64,000 nucleotides of DNA, from positions 310,001-374,000 of the forward strand of contig NZ_BCVC01000002.1 in the NCBI RefSeq assembly GCF_001591545.1. Direction: 5' to 3'. The stretch is from Lederbergia lenta NBRC 16444. GTDB lineage: Bacteria; Bacillota; Bacilli; Bacillales; Bacillaceae_C. The position numbers were made by a program, and so were the translations under genes. The notes under the pieces were generated by a model, which did no database searches, had not been told where the DNA came from, and saw only the letters and a program-made list of their open reading frames with translations. Shown piece by piece: positions 18,451 through 30,397 of this stretch (position 1 is its first letter; each line of letters starts with the position of its first letter).

Positions 18451-19593
18451 ATGAGTGAAGAGCGAAAAAGAATATTAGAATTAGTTCAAGATGGTAAGCT
18501 TTCAGCACAGGAAGCAATTATTCTACTTGAAGCCCTTGAGAAAGATGCATCACTGAAAGAAAAAGTAGCTAGTGATGCAGCTAACGACGATAATGCTAAT
18601 ACAAAGTCACAAACCACGCGCGAGGAAACTGCTTCAAAGGATTCTTCTCAATCCACTGAAAATACAAAGGAAGATACTTTTTATTCTCAGTTAGAAAATG
18701 CAGGAGAACGGATTTTTGACTTTGTAAACAATGCACTTCATAAAATTAAAAATGTCGATTTACAATTTACGCAATCAGTAGACATTCCTCATACGTTTCA
18801 ACAAGAAGATAGTGAGATAGAAAAAATAGATGTAGATGTTGCAAATGGTCCTATTAGATTGATTGCTTGGGATCAACCAGAAGTACGCGTTGAATGCCAA
18901 GCTAAAGTATACCGTTCAGATGACAGGGAAGAAGCGCGTAAGTATTTTCTTGATAACACAATCTTTTCAATTGAGAATGGTTTACTTTGCTTTGCTACAC
19001 AATCGAAGTGGATGAGAGTAGAAACAGTTATCTACATTCCTGAAAAGCAATATAAGAAGGTTTCTATTAGAATATTTAACGGTGGACTTACCGGAGAAAA
19101 TATTCATTCCGAATTCTTAACTGTCAAAACAACGAATGGAAAAGTAGAACTTGATAAAATGGAAGGTAGAAAGTTTGAAGTTGACACCGTGAACGGGCAA
19201 ATTAAACTAACAGGTTCAAAGGTGGAAGAGCTTGAGGCTGAAACAGTGAATGGTACGGTCGATGTTTCAGGAATTTTTCAAGTAGCAGATATTCAATCAT
19301 TTAATGGGAATATTTCATGTACCCTACCTGAAATAGGTGCAAAGAGAATAGAAGCGAAAGTTGTAACTGGTAATATCAATATATATTTACCTGAGGGAGC
19401 GACAGTAGATGGTGATGTGCGCTCGAATCTAGGCAGTTATAAGCTGGATCTTGAAGGCATTAATGTTTCGCATGAAAAGAAAGAAATGATACAAAAACAA
19501 GTTCAGTTTAAGCGTCCGGGACGAGAGGAAGAAGTTATTCATTTATTGGCGGATACAAAAACAGGATCAGTATTAGTAAAGCAGGTTAATTAG
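18451..19593 (+). CDS. yvlB: YvlB-like DUF4097 protein, envelope-stress regulon
   Basis: The 380-residue protein begins with a short helical domain (RKRILELVQDGKLSAQEAIILLEALE) found at the N terminus of YvlB/LiaG-type proteins, followed by an acidic low-complexity linker (about 45-85) and a C-terminal DUF4097 beta-helix (about 125-375) with repeated V/T-x-N-G turns (TTNGKVEL, TVNGQIKL, TVNGTVDV). No signal peptide is seen. Biochemical role unknown. The next gene, yvlD, is 15 nt away; yvlA and yvlC of the B. subtilis operon are absent here. Confidence 0.8.
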   Translation: MSEERKRILELVQDGKLSAQEAIILLEALEKDASLKEKVASDAANDDNANTKSQTTREETASKDSSQSTENTKEDTFYSQLENAGERIFDFVNNALHKIKNVDLQFTQSVDIPHTFQQEDSEIEKIDVDVANGPIRLIAWDQPEVRVECQAKVYRSDDREEARKYFLDNTIFSIENGLLCFATQSKWMRVETVIYIPEKQYKKVSIRIFNGGLTGENIHSEFLTVKTTNGKVELDKMEGRKFEVDTVNGQIKLTGSKVEELEAETVNGTVDVSGIFQVADIQSFNGNISCTLPEIGAKRIEAKVVTGNINIYLPEGATVDGDVRSNLGSYKLDLEGINVSHEKKEMIQKQVQFKRPGREEEVIHLLADTKTGSVLVKQVN

Positions 19594-19608
19594 GCTGGTG
19601 AATAATGT

Positions 19609-19959
19609 ATGAAATGGTTGATCGGAATAGTTATAAATGCTCTATTATTTATTGCCTTTGCAGGTTATTTTGAAGGCTTTGAAGTTTCCAGTTTTGGTGC
19701 CGCAGTTGGAGCTAGTCTCGTTTTATCTATATTAAACATACTTGTAAGACCCATTCTTATACTACTTACATTACCTGTCACTTTAATAAGCTTAGGGCTT
19801 TTCTTGTTTGTAATTAATGCTATTACATTATGGATGACAGATGCAATAATGGGTAGTATATTTGAGATATCGGGATTTGGGTTGGCCATTTGGATTGCAA
19901 TTTTGATGTCGATCATCAATTTAATTATTCAAAAGACTGTCCTAGAACCTAAAAAATAA
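19609..19959 (+). CDS. yvlD: YvlD-like phage-holin-family membrane protein
   Basis: A 116-residue protein with four hydrophobic helices of the PF04020 (holin superfamily 4) type; motifs such as LNILVRPILILLTLPVTLISLGLF are characteristic. Despite the family name it is a chromosomal membrane protein, and in B. subtilis its gene belongs to the SigW operon yvlABCD. The ribosome site is weak (GGTG), consistent with coupling to yvlB. Confidence 0.82.
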   Translation: MKWLIGIVINALLFIAFAGYFEGFEVSSFGAAVGASLVLSILNILVRPILILLTLPVTLISLGLFLFVINAITLWMTDAIMGSIFEISGFGLAIWIAILMSIINLIIQKTVLEPKK

Positions 19960-19963
19960 TACG

Positions 19964-19995
19964 AACCCACACGGTAAAAATCGTGTGGGTTTTTC
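19964..19995 (+). terminator. Terminator after yvlD
   Basis: AACCCACACG (19964-19973), 8-nt loop, CGTGTGGGTT (19982-19991) and further T's: a 10-bp perfect stem. Confidence 0.92.
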
Positions 19996-20203
19996 ATATG
20001 AGGAGATGATTCATCATATAAGGGCTATGATAATCTCACATAGCTCTATTTCCCTTTACACAAAAGGATCAACTCGCAAAATAAAGCGGTTTGACTGGTG
20101 CCAGCATGATTTTCTCTTTCTAAACAGGTAGGAACTATGTCTACTTAAATGTATGAAGTTATAAAAGTTTCAAGAGGAAAGGTAGAGTTTCAAAGCTATT
20201 AAG

Positions 20204-20259
20204 TGCTAAAATAGAAAAATGAATGTAATTTTGAAGTTTAAATGGTTTTCAATTATATA
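20204..20259 (+). promoter_or_regulatory. Candidate promoters of the hprK operon
   Basis: Two candidates: an extended -10 TGCTAAAAT at 20204-20212, and TTGAAG-N17-TATATA at 20231-20259. The second would start transcription almost on the hprK ribosome site. The 200 bases upstream (from 19996) hold no gene, only a weak hairpin AGGGCTATG/CATAGCTCT at 20021-20047. Confidence 0.5.
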
Positions 20260-20280
20260 GGAAGACGAGGAGTGATTTTG

Positions 20281-21210
20281 TTGGCGAAAGTGCGGACGGA
20301 AGATATTATTAAGCAATTTAATTTGGAATTGATTAGCGGTGAGGAAGGAATACATAAACCTATTACAACGAGTGATATCTCGCGGCCTGGTCTGGAGTTA
20401 TCTGGTTTCTTTAATTATTATCCAGCAGAACGAGTACAGGTTTTAGGCCGGTCGGAAAACAGTTTTATTGAACAAATGACAGATAATGATAGAAAAGATC
20501 GCATGGAGCTTTTGTGTAATGCAACTACACCGGGCATTGTGATCACACGCGGTTTGGATGTTCCTCCAGAATTAATCGAAGCATCTGAACGTCATTCTGT
20601 GCCAGTCATGCGCACAACAATGAAGTCAACTCGTTTTTCCAGTAGGTTGACAAATTTCTTAGAAAGTAGGCTAGCTCCTACAACTGCTGTGCATGGTGTA
20701 CTTGTTGATATTTATGGTATAGGCGTGCTTATTACTGGACAAAGTGGTGTTGGTAAAAGTGAAACAGCATTAGCGCTTATTAAACGTGGTCATCAGCTTG
20801 TTGCGGATGATTGTGTTGAAATTAGGCAAGAAGACGAAGATGTACTTGTTGGAACAGCTCCTGAGTTATTAGAACAGTTATTAGAAATTCGTGGTTTGGG
20901 AATTATAAATGTGATGACATTGTTCGGAGCGGGAGCAGTAAGACCAAGTAAAAAGATCACATTAACGATCAATTTAGAGTTATGGGATCAAAATAAGCAT
21001 TATGATCGACTTGGCTTAGATGAGGAAAAAATGAAGATCATTGATACAGAAATAACACGATTAACTGTACCTGTACGTCCGGGTCGAAATTTAGCAGTTA
21101 TTATCGAAGTTGCTGCAATGAACTTCCGTCTCAAACAACTTGGGGTGAATGCTGCTGAGCAATTTACGGAAAGGTTAAACCAGGTAATAAGAGAAGGTGA
21201 CAATGATTAA
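20281..21210 (+). CDS. hprK: HPr kinase/phosphorylase
   Basis: Bifunctional enzyme that phosphorylates HPr (and Crh) on Ser46 with ATP or pyrophosphate and removes it again, the switch of carbon catabolite repression in Firmicutes. TTG 20281 follows GAGGAG at 20267-20272 and gives the conserved start MAKVRT; 309 residues, as in B. subtilis (310). P-loop GQSGVGKS at 153-160 and the signature [11 protein letters not shown] are intact. It heads the cluster hprK-lgt-yvoD-ppaX-yvoF. Confidence 0.95.
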   Translation: MAKVRTEDIIKQFNLELISGEEGIHKPITTSDISRPGLELSGFFNYYPAERVQVLGRSENSFIEQMTDNDRKDRMELLCNATTPGIVITRGLDVPPELIEASERHSVPVMRTTMKSTRFSSRLTNFLESRLAPTTAVHGVLVDIYGIGVLITGQSGVGKSETALALIKRGHQLVADDCVEIRQEDEDVLVGTAPELLEQLLEIRGLGIINVMTLFGAGAVRPSKKITLTINLELWDQNKHYDRLGLDEEKMKIIDTEITRLTVPVRPGRNLAVIIEVAAMNFRLKQLGVNAAEQFTERLNQVIREGDND

Positions 21211-21252
21211 TGATAATGGTTTAAATATCAATGTTAAAAAGGAGTGAATTGT

Positions 21253-22065
21253 ATGGAATCCGGAATTACCCCGATCAATCCAATTGCATTGCAACTTGGA
21301 CCTTTATCAATCAATTGGTATGGTATTATTATTGGAATAGGCATAGCTCTTGCTTTGTATGTGGCTATTCGTGAGAGTGATAAGCGAGGGTTAGATAAAG
21401 ATTTATTTGCCGACTTAATGATATGGGCTATTCCAATTGCTATTATCTCTGCTCGGATTTATTATGTGATTTTTCAATGGGATTATTATTCACAAAATCC
21501 TGGTGATATCATTAAGATATGGGAAGGCGGAATCGCCATCCACGGGGCTTTAATTGGTTCTGTTATTACCGCAATTATCTATACGAGAAAAAAGGGTGTT
21601 TCTTTTTGGAAAGTGGCAGATATAGCTGCTCCTAGTATCATACTCGGACAGGCTATTGGCCGTTGGGGAAATTTTATAAATCAGGAAGCACATGGTAGAG
21701 AAGTATCAAGGGCTTTTCTTGAAAACTTGCATTTACCACAATTTATTATTGATCAAATGTATATTCAAGGTGCTTACTATCATCCAACTTTTTTGTATGA
21801 ATCGCTCTGGAATATTATTGGCTTTGGCTTATTAATTGCGTTAAGAAAGGTTAATTTCCGTCGCGGTGAGCTATTCTTAAGCTATGTTATTTGGTATTCG
21901 ATTGGTCGTTTCTTTATCGAAGGTTTAAGAACGGATAGCTTGATGTTAACGGACAGTTTACGAATTGCCCAAGTTATTTCGCTAGTTTTAATAGCTATTG
22001 CTGTTGTTATATGGGTTTATAGAAGAAAATCAGGACTCGCAACAGCTAAATATCTAGATAAATAA
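21253..22065 (+). CDS. lgt: Prolipoprotein diacylglyceryl transferase
   Basis: Membrane enzyme that moves diacylglycerol from phosphatidylglycerol to the lipobox Cys of prelipoproteins such as PstS in this window. ATG 21253 has AAAAGGAG 8 nt upstream (GTG 21244 overlaps that site). Conserved HGALIGS and the Lgt signature [13 protein letters not shown] are present, with about seven membrane helices in 270 residues. Confidence 0.95.
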   Translation: MESGITPINPIALQLGPLSINWYGIIIGIGIALALYVAIRESDKRGLDKDLFADLMIWAIPIAIISARIYYVIFQWDYYSQNPGDIIKIWEGGIAIHGALIGSVITAIIYTRKKGVSFWKVADIAAPSIILGQAIGRWGNFINQEAHGREVSRAFLENLHLPQFIIDQMYIQGAYYHPTFLYESLWNIIGFGLLIALRKVNFRRGELFLSYVIWYSIGRFFIEGLRTDSLMLTDSLRIAQVISLVLIAIAVVIWVYRRKSGLATAKYLDK

Positions 22066-22091
22066 AAGCTTTTTTAGGAGAGAAGTTCGTC

Positions 22092-23030
22092 ATGTGGCAG
22101 TCCTCAATCAAAAATGGAGCAATAGCGGGGTTAAAAACGACTTGGACTTTGGGAAAGATTATTTTTCCAGTTACCTTGATCGTAGTGATGCTTCAACATA
22201 CTCCAGTTTTACCGTGGATCATTCATAAAATAGAACCATTTATGGGGATATTAGGATTATCGGGAGATGCTGCTATTCCATTAGTACTTGGTAATTTCCT
22301 AAATTTATACGCAGGAATTGCAGGGATATTATCGGTTGAATTAACGGTAAAAGAAGTGTTTATTATCGCCACGATGATGTCATTCTCACATAATTTATTT
22401 ATTGAATCTGCGGTTGCTGTTAAAGTAGGTGTGAAAATGTGGATTATTATAGTTGTTAGGGTCGGCTTGGCGCTTCTATCAGCTATAATGATTAATCTAC
22501 TTTGGGGTGGAGGTCAAGAAATAGCGCAATACGGGATGATTCCAATTGCAGAAGAGCAAGTAGTAGGTATCCCCGCAATAGTTGGAATTGGTCTAAAAAA
22601 GGCATTTCTTGGTGTCTTTCAGTTAGCGCTTATCGTCATTCCACTCATGATTGGTATTCAGCTATTGAAAGATTTTCGGTGGCTATCTGTCTTTTCAAAA
22701 TGGCTAGCACCATTCACACGACTTTTAGGGATGAAGGAAAACACTTCAACTACAATGGCTGCCGGTCTATTTTTTGGTCTTGCTATGGGCGCCGGAGTAA
22801 TGATCCAGGCTGTACAAGAAGACGGAGTAAGTAAAAAGGATGTTACACTCGCTTTTATTTTTCTCGTAGCATGCCATGCTGTTGTGGAAGATACACTAGT
22901 GTTTATCCCTCTTGGTATACCTGTATTGCCACTCCTTCTTATTAGACTTGTAACAGCAATCCTGTTAACTTTACTCGTGGCTACGATTTGGAAACGAGTT
23001 GAAATTGCAGAAGAAAGGAATGCAGCTTAA
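22092..23030 (+). CDS. yvoD: YvoD-like nucleoside recognition (Gate) domain membrane protein
   Basis: A 312-residue polytopic membrane protein with two Gate/nucleoside recognition halves, recognisable by the repeated hydrophobic pattern and [14 protein letters not shown]. Orthologues occupy the same hprK-lgt-yvoD-ppaX position in Bacillus. The transported molecule, if any, is unknown. The stop overlaps the ppaX start by one base. Confidence 0.8.
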   Translation: MWQSSIKNGAIAGLKTTWTLGKIIFPVTLIVVMLQHTPVLPWIIHKIEPFMGILGLSGDAAIPLVLGNFLNLYAGIAGILSVELTVKEVFIIATMMSFSHNLFIESAVAVKVGVKMWIIIVVRVGLALLSAIMINLLWGGGQEIAQYGMIPIAEEQVVGIPAIVGIGLKKAFLGVFQLALIVIPLMIGIQLLKDFRWLSVFSKWLAPFTRLLGMKENTSTTMAAGLFFGLAMGAGVMIQAVQEDGVSKKDVTLAFIFLVACHAVVEDTLVFIPLGIPVLPLLLIRLVTAILLTLLVATIWKRVEIAEERNAA

Positions 23031-23683
23031 TGAATAAACAGATTACAACTTTATTATTTGACCTTGATGGGACATTAATAGATACAAATGAATTGATCAT
23101 TTCTTCTTTTTTGCACACGTTAGAAATATTTCAGCCAGGACTTTACAAAAGGGAAGATGTACTCCCTTTTCTAGGGCCAACTTTAACGGAAACATTTGTG
23201 GGGATTGATCCACATAATGCTGAGGCTATGACTAAAGAATACCGGAAATTTAATCTAGAGCAACACGATCTTCTAGTAAAAGAGTTCGAAGGTGTATTTG
23301 AAACGATCCGTACGCTTTATGAAAACAAATATAAATTAGCTATCGTTTCTACCAAAGTAAGAGCTACCGTTTTAAAAGGTCTAGCCCTTACGAATCTAGA
23401 TCAATTCTTTGATGTGATTATTAGTTTAGATGAAGTGAAACATGCAAAGCCAAATCCAGAGCCGCTTGAAAAAGCATTGAAGTTACTTGACTCTAAGCCG
23501 AAAGAAACAATGATGATTGGTGATAATTATCATGATATTTTAGGTGGGAAAAATGCAGGTACATATACATGTGGCGTTTCTTGGTCAATAAAGGGTAGAT
23601 CGTATCTAGAACAATATGATCCTGATTATATGTTGGACACGATGGCTGATTTATTAGATATAGTTGGAGTAGGTAGTAAATGA
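23030..23683 (+). CDS. ppaX: Pyrophosphatase PpaX (HAD superfamily)
   Basis: Soluble HAD hydrolase that cleaves the pyrophosphate made when HPr kinase/phosphorylase dephosphorylates P-Ser-HPr, pulling that reaction forward. Nucleophile motif [11 protein letters not shown] at the N terminus, a later Lys in HAKPNPEPL, and the metal motif MIGDNYHDI are intact. 217 residues, matching B. subtilis PpaX (216). It overlaps both neighbours (1 nt and 4 nt). Confidence 0.9.
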   Translation: MNKQITTLLFDLDGTLIDTNELIISSFLHTLEIFQPGLYKREDVLPFLGPTLTETFVGIDPHNAEAMTKEYRKFNLEQHDLLVKEFEGVFETIRTLYENKYKLAIVSTKVRATVLKGLALTNLDQFFDVIISLDEVKHAKPNPEPLEKALKLLDSKPKETMMIGDNYHDILGGKNAGTYTCGVSWSIKGRSYLEQYDPDYMLDTMADLLDIVGVGSK

Positions 23684-24213
23684 GAAAAACGGAGCGGTTT
23701 CCAGTAGAGGGAGCAAACTCGTTATGGCATGTGTATAAAACGGTTCCGTTCTGGAAGGTTATCCGAAATTTTATTGTCATTCAAATGGCTAGATACACAC
23801 CTTTCTTGAGTATGAAAAATTGGCTTTATCGAACGTTTTTACGAATGGAAATTGGTAAACATACATCTTTTGCATTGATGGTCATGCTTGATGTAATGTA
23901 TCCTGAGAATATTTCTGTAGGACGGAATACCGTGATTGGGTATAATACGACCATATTAGCTCATGAATATTTGATTAAGGAATATCGGTTGGGACCGGTA
24001 GATATTGGTGATGAAGTGATGATTGGAGCTAATTCAACTATATTACCCGGTATTAGCATTGGTAACGGTGCAATCGTCTCAGCCGGTACGCTAGTTCACA
24101 AAGATGTGCCAGAAGGTGCATTTGTTGGTGGAAATCCAATGAGGGTTATTTATACGAAAGAAGAACTTCTTGAACGTCGGAAAGAGGATCCGATATATGG
24201 AGGGGAAACCTGA
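23680..24213 (+). CDS. yvoF: YvoF-like hexapeptide-repeat acyltransferase
   Basis: Left-handed beta-helix acyltransferase; isoleucine-patch hexapeptide repeats run through residues 75-155 (for example [22 protein letters not shown]). The acceptor substrate is unknown. It is last in the hprK cluster, overlapping ppaX by 4 nt, as in B. subtilis. Confidence 0.8.
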   Translation: MRKTERFPVEGANSLWHVYKTVPFWKVIRNFIVIQMARYTPFLSMKNWLYRTFLRMEIGKHTSFALMVMLDVMYPENISVGRNTVIGYNTTILAHEYLIKEYRLGPVDIGDEVMIGANSTILPGISIGNGAIVSAGTLVHKDVPEGAFVGGNPMRVIYTKEELLERRKEDPIYGGET

Positions 24214-24233
24214 TGAAATTCAGGTTTTTTTTA
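24206..24233 (+). terminator. Terminator of the hprK-yvoF operon
   Basis: AAACCTGA (24206-24213), loop, TCAGGTTT (24220-24227), then T's. The 5' arm includes the yvoF stop codon. Confidence 0.9.
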
Positions 24234-24433
24234 TTGGGAAAAAAGTATGACCTTATTATAATTATGCTGTATATATTACACTTTTGTGTCTAATTACATT
24301 AGGGGAAATTTACCAATGCTGTAGAGTTCTTTAATATGAGCGTACACAATGTTGTGTTTATATTGGTGTTCCTTGCCCCGAACCTCCCCTTTCTTCATGC
24401 GTCATAGAACAAAGAGCTTCCACTTTTTTATCC

Positions 24434-24462
24434 TATAAAGGAGCAATTTAGTATGATATACT
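24434..24462 (+). promoter_or_regulatory. Extended -10 promoter of the TPR gene
   Basis: TGATATACT at 24454-24462 is an extended -10; the -35 (TATAAA at 24434) is poor. The rest of the 24234-24501 spacer shows nothing else of note. Confidence 0.55.
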
Positions 24463-24501
24463 ACAAAAAGCGACAAAGGAAGATGACGACGGAGGAATTC
24501 G

Positions 24502-26016
24502 ATGTTTAAAGAAACAAAACTACAATATGAGAAATCAAACATTTTTCCGTTTGTACCAACGGGCGAATATTATTACCATAAGGGAATTAAAGCGTATGAT
24601 CGCTATGATATAAAAAAGGCAAAAAAATATTTAATAAGAGCTTGGGAACTTGAACCGGATGAACCAATGATTGCCTGTCAACTTGCACTTATCTATACAG
24701 ATGATGCGGAATATGCGGAGTCAAATGAATTACTGCATACGGTGCTTAAGGACCTTGACGAGCGAATGACCGAATGCCATTATTTTTTGGCGAATAATTA
24801 TGCGCATCTTGGTCTATTCACAGAAGCTTATAAGCATGCACATTTGTATCTTGATTTAGATCAAACTGGAGAGTTTGCAGAAGATACGGAAGAACTACTA
24901 GCTTTGATGGGAATTAATGAAGATGAGAACATAGATGAACTGGAAGAACAAGAGTTGATGGCAAATCAACAGGAAGCAGCTCGACAACTTTTAGAAGCCG
25001 GAAATTTTATGCAGGCAATCGAAATGCTGGAAGAAGCAGTAGAAACTCATCCGGAATTCTGGCCAGCTTATAATAATCTTGCCTTAGCTTATTTCTATGA
25101 AGGAGAAACAGGTAAGGCATTTGGCATTCTAGAAAAAGTATTAGATCAGAATCCGGGTAATCTGCATGCGCTGTGTAATCTAGTAATCTTTTTATATTAT
25201 GAACGGAAAGATGAAGAGTTGGATACGCTATTGTCTGCGCTTGAAAAAGTTCAACCGATATCAATGGAACATCGTTATAAATTAGGAGCCACATTTGCAC
25301 TTGCGGGGAAATATGACAAGGCCTATTATTTACTACGACATATCCAGAAACATGGGTATGAGGGAGATGCCGGTTTTTATTATTGGTTAGCTAGAGCGGC
25401 CCATTTTACGGGAAACCATACTACAGCAGAACGAGCTTGGAAACAGTTAGCTGTGATGAACCCTAATAAAGCAGGAACTGAGCCATGGAAAGAAGCTCAA
25501 CAAATATATGTAAAACTAGAAGACGAAGATACTTTTATTATGAAATTATTGAATAGTGATCGTTTGGAAGAAAGATTGTATGGAATCTTTCTTATAGGTG
25601 TATCCAAGCATAAAAAAGAGCTAATCACACACGATGAATTCAAACCTTTAGATGATTTTTCACTAACAGAGAAAATTTATTTAGCTGTGATCAATCAATC
25701 AAACACAAAGGAAAAAATTGATCCTGATGGCTTGGTTGAAAAAGGTCATGAAATTGCCCTTAAACTATATAGGCAATTTGACAGTGATAGAACGAAAGCT
25801 AGCGGCATTATACTTGCTTGGTTTTCTACATTTAGACATGCTTTAAAAATTGGAGCAGTATTTACTAATACGACTGCGATAGCCGCAGCAATGGAATACA
25901 CGTGGCTTCGCGATAAAGAAAATAAAAAGACGCAAAAAGAAATAGCAGATGAATACGATTTATCACAATCGACTGTTAGAAAGTATATTCACATACTAGA
26001 AAATAACTGGAAATGA
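24502..26016 (+). CDS. TPR-repeat protein with C-terminal helix-turn-helix (YvcD-like)
   Basis: A 504-residue soluble protein. Several tetratricopeptide repeats (about 25-330, for example LEPDEPMIACQLALIYTD and PEFWPAYNNLALAYFYEGE) suggest a protein-protein scaffold; the last 30 residues, KKTQKEIADEYDLSQSTVRKYI, form a helix-turn-helix. B. subtilis has the TPR gene yvcD beside trxB. Its function is not known. GGAGGAATTCG precedes the ATG. Confidence 0.75.
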   Translation: MFKETKLQYEKSNIFPFVPTGEYYYHKGIKAYDRYDIKKAKKYLIRAWELEPDEPMIACQLALIYTDDAEYAESNELLHTVLKDLDERMTECHYFLANNYAHLGLFTEAYKHAHLYLDLDQTGEFAEDTEELLALMGINEDENIDELEEQELMANQQEAARQLLEAGNFMQAIEMLEEAVETHPEFWPAYNNLALAYFYEGETGKAFGILEKVLDQNPGNLHALCNLVIFLYYERKDEELDTLLSALEKVQPISMEHRYKLGATFALAGKYDKAYYLLRHIQKHGYEGDAGFYYWLARAAHFTGNHTTAERAWKQLAVMNPNKAGTEPWKEAQQIYVKLEDEDTFIMKLLNSDRLEERLYGIFLIGVSKHKKELITHDEFKPLDDFSLTEKIYLAVINQSNTKEKIDPDGLVEKGHEIALKLYRQFDSDRTKASGIILAWFSTFRHALKIGAVFTNTTAIAAAMEYTWLRDKENKKTQKEIADEYDLSQSTVRKYIHILENNWK

Positions 26017-26134
26017 GCATATCTTTGGACGGAATCGCACTTGTTTAATACGATAGAAGTAGAGGCATAATGAACATAAGGGATGGCGATTTGAAGCAAC
26101 ATATAAGTGTTGACAAAAGCCGCTTTATTCATAA

Positions 26135-27097
<963 letters not shown>

Positions 27098-27303
27098 AAT
27101 ATTATTAGGTTGCTCTTGATGTGAAAACACACTGGCTAAGCAGGGGATTACCGTTAGTGTAAGATCACAGGCTAAGTCCAATGAATATGCTGATTTAAAA
27201 GTAACCGTGTTTTAATGCTACTGTAACAGTGCTGAAATGTTTTTCGGCTATAGTATAAACATGAGATATTGACCCCCTTTTTATACAATATCCCTTTCTT
27301 TGT
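27098..27303. other. Non-coding spacer after trxB
   Basis: About 200 bases without a gene. TATAGT/TATAAAC near 27249-27260 could be a -10, which together with the strong terminator at 27304 would allow a short RNA, but there is no convincing -35. Confidence 0.4.
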
Positions 27304-27330
27304 GCACAGGCCTAGCCTGTGCTTTTTTTT
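27304..27330 (+). terminator. Strong rho-independent terminator
   Basis: GCACAGGC, loop CTA, GCCTGTGC, then eight T's. It lies 206 nt after trxB and 178 nt before rapZ. Confidence 0.93.
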
Positions 27331-27507
27331 GTTGCAAGTCTGTATCTACATTTTTGTGCATGGTTTGTATGGAATCTACGGATGCTTCCGCTTTTCTGTA
27401 AAAAAGTAGATCTGTTTTAATGTTGATAGAAATAGTATAATGGTAAGAACGTACTTTTATTGATAAATGAAATGTATATATTATATATAGGAATAGGGGT
27501 GTAGGAA

Positions 27508-28401
27508 ATGAATGCTGGTTTAGTAGATGACGTGCAATTAGTGATCATTACAGGGATGTCTGGTGCGGGTAAAACGGTAGCCGTCCATAGTTTTGAGGAT
27601 TTGGGTTTCTTTTGCGTTGATAATTTACCTCCTGCGCTTATGCCAAAGTTCCTTGAGCTAATGAAAGAATCAGGAAATAAAATGAATAAAGTTGCGCTTG
27701 TTATGGATTTACGAGGTAGAGAGTTTTTCGATACACTTTTACGTGTGATCGATGAGCTTGGTGATTCAACATGGGTAACCCCACAAATCTTATATCTAGA
27801 TGCTGATGACGCAGCGCTTGTTCGTAGATATAAAGAAACTAGACGTTCTCACCCATTAGCACCTGTTGGATTGCCACTCGACGGAATTACTCAAGAGAGA
27901 AGCTTGCTCGAAGATCTGAAAGGACGAGCACAGCTTATTTACAATACATCGAATATGAAGCCTAAAGAATTAAGGGAAAAGATACTTGTAGAATTCTCGG
28001 CAAATAAGCAAGCAATATTTACAGTGAACATGATGTCATTCGGATTTAAACATGGTATTCCGATTGACGCAGATTTAGTTTTTGATGTTCGCTTTTTACC
28101 TAATCCCCATTATATAGATCATATGAGACCAAAGACAGGTCTTGAAGAAGAAGTATCTAATTATGTTTTGAAGTGGAATGATACACAAAAATTTCTATCG
28201 AAAATAACAGATTTATTAACCTTTATGTTACCTCATTATAAACGTGAAGGAAAAAGTCAACTTGTTGTCGCAATTGGATGTACAGGAGGTCAGCATCGCT
28301 CAGTCGCACTTGCTGAATATATCGGAAAATTTTACGAAAAAGAATACCATATTCAAGTAACACACCGAGATATTCAGAAAAGAAAGGAATTGCAGCGATG
28401 A
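27508..28401 (+). CDS. rapZ: RapZ/YvcJ family nucleotide-binding protein
   Basis: P-loop protein (GMSGAGKT near 12-19) with the conserved second motif DLRGREFF and C-terminal [10 protein letters not shown]. In enterobacteria RapZ steers GlmZ small-RNA decay; in B. subtilis YvcJ binds and hydrolyses nucleotides and affects competence. It overlaps yvcK by 4 nt, and the trio rapZ-yvcK-whiA is widely conserved in Firmicutes. TATAAT at 27436-27441 is a likely -10. Confidence 0.9.
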   Translation: MNAGLVDDVQLVIITGMSGAGKTVAVHSFEDLGFFCVDNLPPALMPKFLELMKESGNKMNKVALVMDLRGREFFDTLLRVIDELGDSTWVTPQILYLDADDAALVRRYKETRRSHPLAPVGLPLDGITQERSLLEDLKGRAQLIYNTSNMKPKELREKILVEFSANKQAIFTVNMMSFGFKHGIPIDADLVFDVRFLPNPHYIDHMRPKTGLEEEVSNYVLKWNDTQKFLSKITDLLTFMLPHYKREGKSQLVVAIGCTGGQHRSVALAEYIGKFYEKEYHIQVTHRDIQKRKELQR

Positions 28402-29381
28402 AACAAGACCAAAAGCCGAAAATTGTAGTAATTGGCGGTGGAACAGGTTTACCTGTTCTATTACGTGGATTAAAAAAATATCCAGTAGATATTAGCGCGA
28501 TTGTAACCGTTGCTGATGATGGTGGAAGTTCTGGCAGAATTAGATCTGAAATGGAAATCCCACCACCAGGTGATATTAGAAATGTGTTAGCGGCATTGTC
28601 TGATGTAGAACCGCTCGTTGAAGAAATGTTTCAGCATCGTTTTCAAACAGCCAATGAACTATCGGGACATTCTTTAGGTAATTTAATTATCGCAGCATTA
28701 ACATCTATTACTGGTGATTTTGTTCATGCGGTCCATGAGATGAGTCGAGTGCTTAATGTACATGGGAAAGTCTTGCCAGCGGCAAATCAAAGTGTTGTTT
28801 TGCATGCCGAGATGAATGATGGAACAATCGTGTCAGGAGAATCAAAAATTCCCGAATCGGGTAAAAAAATCAAACGTGTTTTTTTAACACCAGAGGTTAT
28901 CAAACCTTTATCTGAAACAATTAGAGCAATCCGTGAGGCTGATTTAATTGTTGTGGGGCCTGGGAGCCTCTATACGAGCATCTTGCCTAATTTACTTGTA
29001 CCCGGACTGGGAGAAGAGGTGTGTAAGGCAAAAGCAAAGAAAGTATATATATGTAATTTAATGACACAGGCAGGGGAAACACTTGGATTCACAGCAAGTC
29101 AACATGTTGACGCATTGTATAACCACATGCTATGTCCGTTTATTGATATCATTCTAGTCAATAATGAAGCTGTTCCTGTTGAAATACAAAATCGCTATCA
29201 AGAAGAGCAAGCCCAACCGGTATTGTTTGATGTGGACCGATTGGTCGCACTTGGAATGGAAGTGATCCATGATGAAATTATTAGTTTTGATCATGGTTTC
29301 ATTCGACATGATACTGAAAAAGTGGCAAATATCCTCTATTCACTTTTGGGGCGAGATACAGATCATATCGCTCAGACATAA
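28398..29381 (+). CDS. yvcK: YvcK/GlmR gluconeogenesis factor
   Basis: CofD-like fold protein needed for wall precursor supply on gluconeogenic carbon sources; B. subtilis GlmR binds UDP-GlcNAc. N-terminal [25 protein letters not shown] and PPGDIRNVL motifs are intact. 327 residues. Translationally coupled to rapZ; whiA follows after 21 nt. Confidence 0.92.
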   Translation: MKQDQKPKIVVIGGGTGLPVLLRGLKKYPVDISAIVTVADDGGSSGRIRSEMEIPPPGDIRNVLAALSDVEPLVEEMFQHRFQTANELSGHSLGNLIIAALTSITGDFVHAVHEMSRVLNVHGKVLPAANQSVVLHAEMNDGTIVSGESKIPESGKKIKRVFLTPEVIKPLSETIRAIREADLIVVGPGSLYTSILPNLLVPGLGEEVCKAKAKKVYICNLMTQAGETLGFTASQHVDALYNHMLCPFIDIILVNNEAVPVEIQNRYQEEQAQPVLFDVDRLVALGMEVIHDEIISFDHGFIRHDTEKVANILYSLLGRDTDHIAQT

Positions 29382-29402
29382 TAGTTGTTAGGAGGTAGGA
29401 AG

Positions 29403-30365
29403 ATGTCGTTTGCCTCGGAAACGAAAAAAGAACTTACAAACTTAGATGTGAAAGACTGCTGTGCAAAAGCTGAATTATCAGCATTGATTCGAATGAATGG
29501 TTCTTTATCATTTTCTAATCGATTACTAATTGTGAACGTTCAAACGGAGAATGCGGCTATTGCACGGAGAATTTATACATTATTAAAGAAATTGTACGAT
29601 GCAGATGTTGAATTGCTCGTCAGAAAGAAAATGCGTTTGAAAAAAAACAATGTATATATCGTGCGCCTGAAAAAAAATGCAGAAAAAATGCTTAGAGACT
29701 TAAAAATTCTTGGAGAAGGAATCACTTTTGTTCATGACATATCTAAGGATTTGATTAAAAAGAAATGCTGTAAAAGGTCTTATTTACGAGGTTCTTTTCT
29801 CGCTGGTGGCTCAGTAAATAACCCAGAAACTTCCTCTTATCACCTTGAAGTGTTTTCGCTATACAAAGAACATAATGATTCCCTTTGTGAATTAATGAAT
29901 GACTTTCAATTAAATAGTAAAACATTAGAACGCAAAAATGGTTTTATAACGTACTTAAAAGAAGCAGAAAAAATTACTGAGTTTCTTAGTGTGATTGGGG
30001 CGCATGGAGCATTGCTAAGATTTGAGGATGTTAGAATTGTCCGTGATATGAGAAATTCAGTAAATAGACTGGTTAATTGCGAAACAGCTAATCTAAATAA
30101 AACAATTGGTGCAGCTCTTAGGCAAGTAGAAAATATTCGCTATATTGAACAGTCTGTCGGGCTCGATATTCTACCTGATAAGCTACGAGAAATAGCTGTC
30201 TTGAGAGTAGAACATCAAGATGTTACGTTAAAAGAATTAGGTGAGATGCTCTCGAGTGGTTCGATTAGTAAATCAGGAATTAATCACCGTTTACGTAAAA
30301 TTGATGAAATCGCGGAGAAATTAAGAGCGGGCGATGAATCATTTGCTTCGGCTCCAAAAAAATAA
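29403..30365 (+). CDS. whiA: WhiA DNA-binding protein
   Basis: LAGLIDADG-like N-terminal domain fused to a C-terminal helix-turn-helix ([26 protein letters not shown]); linked to cell division and nucleoid segregation in B. subtilis. ATG 29403 is 6 nt after AGGAGGT; the longer start at 29385 lies upstream of it. 320 residues. The crh gene that follows whiA in B. subtilis is missing here. Confidence 0.92.
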   Translation: MSFASETKKELTNLDVKDCCAKAELSALIRMNGSLSFSNRLLIVNVQTENAAIARRIYTLLKKLYDADVELLVRKKMRLKKNNVYIVRLKKNAEKMLRDLKILGEGITFVHDISKDLIKKKCCKRSYLRGSFLAGGSVNNPETSSYHLEVFSLYKEHNDSLCELMNDFQLNSKTLERKNGFITYLKEAEKITEFLSVIGAHGALLRFEDVRIVRDMRNSVNRLVNCETANLNKTIGAALRQVENIRYIEQSVGLDILPDKLREIAVLRVEHQDVTLKELGEMLSSGSISKSGINHRLRKIDEIAEKLRAGDESFASAPKK

Positions 30366-30397
30366 AAGAATGAAATGGTTACTGAAGGAGAAGCGTG

